A program made the position numbers and the translations under genes. From assembly GCF_028640845.1 (NCBI RefSeq), contig NC_080540.1, positions 258,898,958 to 258,962,957 of the forward strand: a stretch of 64,000 bases of DNA, in the 5' to 3' direction. Source of the stretch: Ahaetulla prasina. Its lineage: Eukaryota; Chordata; Lepidosauria; Squamata; Colubridae. This document shows positions 56,605 through 64,000 of the stretch, piece after piece. Under the pieces are notes generated by a model. It made no database searches, had not been told where the DNA came from, and saw nothing but the letters and a program-made list of their open reading frames with translations. Positions within the stretch are counted from its first letter, which is position 1, and each line of letters begins with the position of its first letter.

Positions 56605-57965
56605 TGTTCAGTTGACATCCCACCCCCTTGTAAAATCTGACCATTTTGACATTGTGGAACATGGTAATTCCCAGAGCAAACCTAATACCGATAAGGAAAG
56701 ATTCTTCTGTAGACGACTTAAAATATTTGTCTAATAGATTTGGTGTATGGCGAGGTTTTCCCCCTCCTGCTCGTTAAATAATCACTTCCATTTTTATAAC
56801 TCAGAATAGTGAACTCTAAAACAATAAGTATTTTCCACATTATATGCATCATGGTTTCTTGACTTTGCAGACACATTTTTACAATTTCAAACAAGCTGAA
56901 AAGCAAAATGTTGATTTATGGTTACCTGTTTCAACAAGTGACCCTTGGTGGGAATGTTTCTGCTTTTTCAGCTGGCTTAGTTGTTTAAAGATAAATGGTT
57001 CTTCTATGCCTGCTTTGGACATCTGGCTGATGGAGAACTGTTCCAGCCTTCACTTTCCTCCTAAATGCTTACAGATGACTTCCACATTCTACAGCATCTA
57101 CTGGTTATCTTATTTGGGAGGCTGTTTTTCTCTTTTATCATGTGTTCCATAAGATTGTATTATTGTCAGAAATTTTGTTTATTCTTTGAAGATTCTCTCC
57201 CCTGCTTCCTTTCTTTTTCTGAGGATAGAGTTCCAGTCATGTATCAAAGGTTGCAGGAATCAAGGAAGATACACAGGACAGCATATTCTAATAATGGGCA
57301 AGATAGAAATTCCTGGTAATTGCGTGGAGACAATTACTACCCTTTGTTGATGGTTTTAATTTTCCAACCAGAAAATTCATGGGATTCATCTTAACCAGAC
57401 AGGTTCCTTTCACAGGCAAAAGGTGGAGGAAAAAAAACTAGACTCAGAAAGACCCTGTGAATCTGGTTGGAAAATTTATTTATTGCTGTTTATTTTTTGT
57501 ATTTATCAGTATTATGAAGAAAAACAATCTCATATGGAGAACAATTAAGAGATCATACTAAATCAGAAAGAGTTAAAACATGAATAATTCAGAAATGAAC
57601 CCACTAAACATAACAGTGCCTAAAAACTAAGATATCTAATAATAATGTAGTAGACTAGAAATCACAGCAGTACCATTTTAGCTGAATTAAATAATTAATT
57701 TAAAAGTTGCTTGGTCATATATTACTAGAAGATACAAACTAAGCTCCCAATTTTCTTGAATAGAAGATTCCATTATTCCATTCACATGAACCAATATATT
57801 TCAAAATATAACCTATAACTTACGGTATATATATAACATCTTGAATCTTATACCTTAAAAAATTGACTACATATTTCCATCATTCATGTACCATGATATT
57901 ATGTGCTCTTTCTATATATTATATTATCTTATGTATTCTATGTCATACACTAAATTAAAAAAAAT
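56605..57965. other. AT-rich DNA, no gene seen
   Basis: Frames at 56844-57319 are open for up to about 100 codons but have no recognisable domain. Confidence 0.45.
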
Positions 57966-57969
57966 TCTT

Positions 57970-58125
57970 TGTAATGATTTCCATTATTTTTATTTTGGTT
58001 TGGTTTCGTACTGATTTTTCTTTCTGCATGTATGGTTTTTACTGTATTATAAATCACCCAGAGCCCATCAAGTGGGATGCGTTTATGAATGTGATTATTT
58101 AATTAATAAAATCTCATTTATGGAA
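57970..58125 (+). mobile_element. Old L2-like 3' end
   Basis: TATAAATCACCCAGAGCCCA and TCAAGTGGGATGCGTTTATG followed by TTAATTAATAAAAT resemble a decayed GTAAACCGCCCAGAGTCC...GGGCGG tail of L2. Confidence 0.45.
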
Positions 58126-58589
58126 TTGCATTGACCCAATATCATAAAAATCTTTACTGTAAGGAAGCACCATCTGCAATAAAAGTTCATTTACATTATA
58201 TATGTAGCCCATGTCAAATATAAATCACATAAACTTCCCTTTAAATCAAAGTTAATTCCTGGTAATGTCTTAGATGTAGCCATGTAATTTTCTTGGCAAT
58301 AGTGCAGGAGTGGTTTAGCATTGGTTTCTTCTGAATGTTTTTTCAACATACTGGTTTAGTTTATAGTCTGGGATTTCATAGTGCTTCCCTAATACACATC
58401 ACTTTTTTTTGCTCGCTATGCCTCTTACAAAAAGATGCCAAAATTTTCAGTGCTCTTTTCTTGCTAGAAAAGCAAAAGGAGAACCCAAAATATATGTATC
58501 CCATACCCATTCAATGTAATCCATCTATATTTAGCACTGAGATATATAACCCTGAGAACAAATGGCAGCATGAGAGGCATTCTTTAAAA

Positions 58590-58781
58590 CAGAGGTCTTC
58601 AAACTTGGCAGCTTTTTTTTTTTAATTTGAATTTATATCCCGCCCTTCTCCGAAGAATCAGGGCGGCTTACATTGTGTAAGGCAAAGCTTTAAGACTCGT
58701 GAACTTCTATGTTGTGCTGGCTGGAGAATTCTGGGAGTTGAAATCCACGAGTCTTAAAGCTGCCAAGTCTGAAGACCTCTG
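58590..58781. mobile_element. hAT fold-back MITE with a nested L2 tail
   Basis: CAGAGGTCTTCAAACTTGGC at left and GCCAAGTCTGAAGACCTCTG at right, flanked by CTTTAAAA at 58582-58589 and 58782-58789. The left arm is interrupted by an L2 fragment at 58616-58685. Confidence 0.92.
58616..58685 (-). mobile_element. L2 3' tail nested in the MITE
   Basis: T-run, then TATCCCGCCCTTCTCC and AGGGCGGCTTACA, only about 70 bp of L2 3' UTR. AGCTTT at 58610-58615 and 58686-58691 is the probable TSD. The MITE arm resumes at once with AAGACTCGTG. Confidence 0.82.
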
Positions 58782-58789
58782 CTTTAAAA

Positions 58790-59302
58790 TACTATACTTT
58801 TCCATATAGCCCATTAGCTTAGTGTGCATCTTTTTCCTATTCATCTTTCTTAGTTTCTTAATTTTTCCAGTGTGATTCAAATTTCTCTTCCACATCAATT
58901 TAGCTGGTAATAACCATTCTTGCAACAGCTATAAACTCTTACAAAAAGGGGACATTTCAAGATTAATTCTTGCACTGTTTTGCCAAAAATTCTGCATTGG
59001 CCTAGCTACTTGTTTCACACACTCCTGAACTAAGCAACATAAGTTATGCTTGTAAAATTTGCAGAATGTTTAGAATGTCTAAAATTTGTACAATGTTCTA
59101 TAACTTTATAACTCTGGTGAGATGTCCTTGACATGTACACATATGTAGCGATGTTGTGATATGTTGTGAAAGTTCCCAATGGTTGAGATGAACCCTGTCT
59201 TTTTGTGAGAAGTTGATATTCATTCAGGAAAGCAGCTTGGCTGGAGGTTCCTTTTGGGGCATTTGTGATTAAAAAGTAGCCCATTGCTGACATTATAGGA
59301 AA
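58790..59302. other. No gene seen
   Basis: No recognised repeat or frame before the CR1 tail. Confidence 0.5.
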
Positions 59303-59304
59303 CT

Positions 59305-59343
<39 letters not shown>

Positions 59344-60900
59344 TTTTGTCATAACAATATATGTAGGTATCATACAAAAAGATTATATAATATATAAACA
59401 CATATATGGGTAAATATAAGGAGGTATAAGCATATATGTATATAGGAAAAAGAAAAGAAAAACAATAGGACAGGAATGGTAGGCACGTTTTGTGCGCTTA
59501 TGCACGCCCCTTATGGTCCCCTTAGGAATGGGGTGAGGTCAATAGTAGAAAGTTTTTGGTTGAAGATTTTAGGATTATGGGAAGAGACCACAGAGTCAGG
59601 TAAAGTATTCCAAGCACTGATGATTCTGTTACAGAAGTCATATTTTCTGCAATCTAGATTAAAGCGGTTGACATTAAGTTTAAATCTATTGGTTGCTCTA
59701 GTATTATTGCAATTGAAGCTGAAGTAGTCTTTAACAGGAAGGACATTACAATAGATGATTCTGTGAGTTAAACTTAGGTCTTGTCGTAGGCGACGGAGTT
59801 CCAAGTTTTCTAAGCCTAGGATTTCAAGTCTGGTGGGATAAGGTATTTTGTTGTTTTCAGAGGAATGGAGAACTCTTCTTGTAAAATATTTCTGGACACG
59901 TTCAATTGTATTGATGTCAGAGATGTGGTGAGGGTTCCAAACAGGTGAGCTGTATTCTAGAATTGGTCTAGCAAATGTTTTATATGCTCTGGTTAGTAGT
60001 GTGGTGTTTTTGGAAAAGAAGCTACGCAAGATTAGGTTTACAACTCTTAGAGCTTTTTTTGCTATGTAGTTGCAGTGGGCTTTGGCACTTAGATCATTTG
60101 ACATGAAAACTCCAAGGTCTTTAACGGGATGGGGGTCATCTGTAAGGTAATGTCCATCTAGTATGTACTTAGTGTTTGGGTTCTTTTTTCCTATATGTAA
60201 GACTGAGCATTTGCTGGTTGAGATTTGGAGTTGCCAAGTTTTAGACCAAGCAGTTAGATGATCAAGGTCTTTTTGAATGATAGATGTATTGTCTGTGGTG
60301 TTAAATAGTTTGACATCGTCAGCAAAGAGAACACAATTACTTGAGATATGGTCACAAAGATCATTAATGTATAGTATGAAGAGTGTTGGTCCAAGGACGC
60401 TGCCTTGAGGGACGCCACTCTTGACAGGAACAGGATTTGATAGATCATTGCCAATTTTGACCACTTGTTGTCTGTTAGACAGAAAAGCAGATATCCATTT
60501 GTGAAGGGGTCCTGAGATGCCATAGGATTTTAGTTTTAGAAGTTTATCGTGTACTACTGAGTCGAAAGCTTTGCAGAAGTCTATGTAGATTGCATCTATT
60601 GATTTGCCTTGATCAAGATTTGTAGTCCATATGTTTTTACAGTGGAGAAGTTGTAAGTTGCATGATAATTTTTCCGGAAACCAAATTGTTTATTGGAGAG
60701 TAGGTTGTTAGTTTTTAAGTGTGAGGTAATGGATTGGTTGATGATTGATTCCATGACTTTGCAGGTGACGCAGCACAAAGAGATAGGTCTGTAATTTCCG
60801 ACTAAGCTGGGGTCTCCTTTTTTGAAGATGGGGATGACTGTGGCTAGTGACCAAAGTTTGGGAAGAGAACTGGTAGTGAAGGCTTTATCAAAGATTATGC
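59303..60900 (-). mobile_element. CR1-clade LINE, 1.6-kb 5'-truncated copy
   Basis: Minus-strand. TTTA tail (59306-59346), short 3' UTR, then most of the reverse transcriptase. It is less decayed than the plus copy at 27541-31205, with which it shares CVTCKVMESI, KAFDSVVHDKLL and the C-terminus. 5' truncation is at about 60900, just inside the RT fingers (TVIPIFKKGDPSLVGNYRPI). Confidence 0.88.
59511..60464 (-). pseudogene. CR1 reverse transcriptase, 317-codon open segment
   Basis: The longest uninterrupted coding stretch in the window. Order from the N-terminal side: KSGVPQGSVLGPTLFILYIN, the catalytic box LFADDVKLFN, STSKCSVLHIGKKNPNTKYI, VKDLGVFMSNDLSAKAHCNY, KTFARPILEYSSPVWNPH and VQKYFTRRVLHSS, ending naturally at SAWNTLPDSVV...LRGP. 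Upstream, one frameshift near 60660 separates the fingers (CVTCKVMESIINQSITSHLK). The FADD box is intact. Endonuclease and ORF1 are absent, so it is 5'-truncated on arrival. Confidence 0.88.
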
Positions 60901-60946
60901 TTATTCAGATACTGGACTCTAGGAAATAATTTCTCATGTTTAAGAG

Positions 60947-61165
60947 CCTGTGGTGGCACAGTGGTTAGAATGCAGTATTGCAGACTAGTTCTGCTAACTG
61001 CCAGCAGTTTGATTCTCACCAGTTCAAGGCGACTCAGCCTTCCATCCTTTTGAGGTTGGTAAAATGAGGACCCAGATTGTTGGGGAAAATATGCTGACTG
61101 TAAACTGCTTAGAGAGGGTTCTAAGGCACTATGAAGAGGTATATAAATCTAAGTGCTATTGCTAT
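60947..61165 (+). mobile_element. tRNA-derived SINE, nearly complete
   Basis: The tRNA-like head has an A-box-like GGTGGCACAGTGGTTAGAAT and a B-box-like GTTTGATTC. Body: CGACTCAGCCTTCCATCCTT, AAAATGAGGACCCAGATTGT and CTGTAAACTGCTTAGAGAGG. Tail TGCTATTGCTATT. Matches the fragment at 14391-14576 in reverse. Confidence 0.8.
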
Positions 61166-62830
61166 TATATAGAACTGTAATCCTAGGATGTTTCCATTAC
61201 AGATAAGGATATTTTCTGCGTTTTTAGTATTTGCTACCTCAGCAAGATACATTGGTGGAATCTAGCTTTTCACCAATTCAAACGTTTGTTTTTAGGATGG
61301 AAAATCTGTATGAATTGGAATTTTAGGTTTTCAAAATGATTTTGTTGTTTCGTGCTTGTCATTTAAGTTCATAGTTTCATTTCACACAATAGTATATGCA
61401 TTATTGTCACAGTCCAGGAAGTCAATTGCTTTGACATTCTCTTTCCTCTGTAGACAGGTGTTCATTCCTTTTATTAGTGCTGACTATGTCAGAAACATAG
61501 TAGAAAGCCCTTATTACAGAATTCCCTCACTCTTTAGTGTCAGGGAGCAGTTTAAGACTTTTGGAAACATAGTGTGGAAAACCCTACAAAACAGCAACCA
61601 CTGGAGATGTTCATGAATGCTTCATTTTTCAGATGTCAAACATTTTTAATGATGTAAGAGGTATCATACTTATGCCCCATCTAAATGCTTCTTGTCACCT
61701 TTTATCTTTTTTTTTTTCCTTAGGTGTATTTCCAAAGCAAGCATTGGGTTTCAACCACCTATGACTTTATTTATTAAGAATACTTCCAGGGTTTTATTCT
61801 TAGCAATAAAGATAATTTTTGAGGCTGGTGCTTTGCAATGTATGCTACCTTTCCATAAAGGTAAAAAAAAAAAAGATACTATCCAGCAGAGTGGGAAGGC
61901 TGATGGATATTAAGGAAAATGTCATTGGAGTCCTTTGCACCCTATTGATGTACAAGAGGAGGAAGCTGAGACAAAATTAGCTTTGCCAGAAAATGTTCTA
62001 CTATGTAAATAAATAAAAAAACAACCAGTAACTGAAGCACGTTATCAATGGAAGTCAAGAGGAATGGAAGAAAATGTTCTGGTTTACAGGGAATACAGTA
62101 CAGCGATGTAGTGTACCGGGAAAGGAGATGAAAGCAAAAATGTAAATGAGATAGATTAATTAAAATCAACAGAAAGTCATTCTTACTTTTTGATCTGTCA
62201 AAAATACGCCTGAGACAGGAACAGCATAAATCCTCAATAACAGGGTAACTTCAAAGACAGGTGACACAGCTAGTGACACCAGACCTCATCAGCATTTTGC
62301 TTGGCAAGTTCCAAAGTACAGCCTTATAAAACAGCTGCCAAACTAAAGCTTCAAGAAGTTTCACAGGCAATTTTTCTGCATAGCATGCTAAATTTGAAAA
62401 GTGGATTCACATGTTCAGGGATGCAGGAACCAAGGCTCCATTTGGAATGTCAAAATCCAGTTCTACCTAGTATTTGCCAGCAGGACTGCTTTGGGAACCC
62501 AAAATGTGACCAGTCTCCTTCCCTGCGTTTCTTCCTCTGTACTATATTTTTATGTATTTTACATTTCAGAATGACAAAAGGATATTTAGCAATTGTAGCT
62601 AGGGAAATCTCCAAGAACCATAAAAAGAAATCCTGCAAATTTAAGTTGCCTATTCTTGTATAGCCTGATCATAGGATACTCTTTAAAATCTATTTAGGGC
62701 TCAGATAGAAATAGAAAGGACAATGCCTGGGCAGTCTAAGTTAAGTCAATTGGTAGGTATTCCCCAGACTAAATAAGGTTCTGGTGAAACTTAACTCTAC
62801 ATGATGATAAATTCTATAGTCTAAAACTTG
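61166..62830. other. No gene seen
   Basis: Several open frames (61356, 61692 and 62301 on the plus strand; 61942 on the minus) show no domain. No repeat ends recognised. Confidence 0.45.
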
Positions 62831-62935
62831 CTGTTTCTCAACCATTAGCAACTTTAGGAAATGTGGACTTCAACTTCCAGAATTATGGGAGTTGAAGTCT
62901 ACATATTTTAATGTTGCCAAAGTTGAGAAACACTG
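62831..62935. mobile_element. Fold-back MITE relic
   Basis: CTGTTTCTCAACCATTAGCA at left and AAGTTGAGAAACACTG at right, with GACTTCAACTTCCAGAATTA and TGGGAGTTGAAGTC arms in the middle. Same group as the hAT fold-backs, but no convincing TSD remains. Confidence 0.75.
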
Positions 62936-63069
62936 GCATACTTTCCTCCTCCCAGAACATACATGTGAAAGACTAATATTGGAACAAAGGGACAATTTTG
63001 TGCAATGCCCCATTTGGCTCAACTTTGCAAATATCCAGAATTCAAACACAGAGGCATATCTATTCCCAG

Positions 63070-63180
63070 TACCTATAATGCTGTGTCTTCCATTTAAGTA
63101 ATGTACTTATAGTAAGTAAGTAATGTACCTATAATGCTGTGTCTTCCAATGCTGTTCTACCATTTAAGTAATGTTTTATT
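63070..63180. repeat. 56-bp imperfect tandem duplication
   Basis: TACCTATAATGCTGTGTCTT occurs at 63070 and 63126, each followed by CATTTAAGTAATGT, with a short insertion in the second unit. Confidence 0.85.
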
Positions 63181-63713
63181 TGAAATATTCAATTACTTAG
63201 GATTTATTTGTTGCTTTATTATTCAGTGTAATCATAAAGAATGCATTTTATATTCATGTGGCTGTCATGCATACATTTTTAGGAGTTTCATTTGCACCCA
63301 ACATTCTCTATAATTAGTTAATAGATACTTTAAAATGAGATTTTGCTCAAAAATCCTGCAAAGTTACAATGATTCACCTCAAAATGCACATGAAATGCAG
63401 AACTATTAGCCACGCATGAGGGCTGAAGAAGCTTGCTGGAATAAGAATTTCTTTGTTGAGAAAATATTAAGCAGAGCAATAACTAAATACCTATCATTTG
63501 GCTCTGAGAGGATATGAGAAATTTCCTGATTTTGTAAGATGGGTGGGAATGTTTGACATTGATTCCATCATTTGCTCAGAAGACTGGAATTGTTTTTATA
63601 TGTCTATATCTTAGACATTATCTCTTTCAAATATTTATTCTTTAAAGAATTCAGTCTAAGGTTCTGAAAGCTTCAAAATATGTGTCTATGTCTAGAAAGT
63701 CTAGATCAGGGCT

Positions 63714-64000
63714 TGTTCTAACCCAGTCTTAGCAGAACCAAGAAACAGACTCCTTATTCCAAAAAACCCCTCTTTATTTAGCTCCTATGAATTTACTGGC
63801 ATTCACACACTGAAAAGTCCAGGCAATAATCCTTCAAAGGATTAATTGCAGTAACAGACCTTATCAGTTCCTTGGGATATTTGCCAGGCTGGGACTTTCC
63901 AGTCCCAAAACTTTAAATTAAGTTCTGGGAAGCAGTTTTTGAGGCACGAACCACAATAAGCAAATCTTCCAAAAGAAATCAGAGAGGCAACCACCTCTCC
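63714..64000 (-). mobile_element. Probable LTR, cut by window end
   Basis: On the minus strand the sequence has CTAAATAAAGAGGGG (polyadenylation-signal-like, complement near 63765-63780) and then ends GGGTTAGAACA, as an LTR 3' end would (plus strand starts TGTTCTAACCC at 63714). The other end and any TSD lie outside the window, so this is tentative. Confidence 0.4.

Overview
This window looks like non-coding, repeat-dominated DNA from a squamate reptile, most probably a snake. The organism is inferred from the repeats: a Sauria-type tRNA SINE, RTE-BovB pieces, L2 and CR1 LINEs, LINEs ending in the AATAG pentamer tail known from snakes (CR1-L3 or 'Snake1' type), L1 copies, short hAT fold-back elements, and a GATA (Bkm-type) array. 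I found no complete host protein-coding gene, no tRNA or rRNA gene, no CRISPR array and no bacterial gene. The only candidate for host coding sequence is a 68-nt exon-like segment, present twice because it lies in a tandem duplication. The window may therefore be intergenic, or a large intron.

Layout. 0-6 kb: AAT microsatellite, R2/R4-type LINE relic, L2 3' end, an 8-bp-TSD hAT element, then an L1-derived element with 5' leader, ORF1 and 3' UTR but no ORF2, flanked by a perfect 16-bp target-site duplication (TSD). 7.3-11.9 kb: a recent direct tandem duplication whose second unit carries a further four-copy, 289-bp expansion. 12-21.5 kb: L2 and BovB ends, two 1.7-2.0 kb L2 copies with reverse transcriptase, SINE and hAT elements. 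22-32.3 kb: GATA/TC array, a BovB split by an L1, a minisatellite-like region split by a solo LTR, a near-full-length CR1 with PHD-finger ORF1, and a second probable solo LTR. 32.4-39.7 kb: SINE, a 1.4-kb DNA transposon with terminal inverted repeats, two divergently oriented AATAG-tail LINEs, and an internally deleted L1 with a 17-bp TSD. 39.3-48.5 kb: a second direct tandem duplication (about 4.5 kb per unit) carrying the exon-like segment. 48.5-64 kb: mostly single-copy AT-rich DNA with scattered SINE, MITE and LINE copies, three hAT elements inserted one after another at the same 8-bp target, a CR1 with a 317-codon open reverse-transcriptase segment, and the edge of a probable LTR.

Nothing here works as a pathway. 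The biology is that of transposable elements and of replication or repair rearrangements. The best leads are the two ORF2-deficient L1 derivatives, the duplicated exon candidate, the two microhomology-bounded tandem duplications, and the triple re-use of one hAT target. All family names come from recognition of motifs and ends by eye; no database search was possible.
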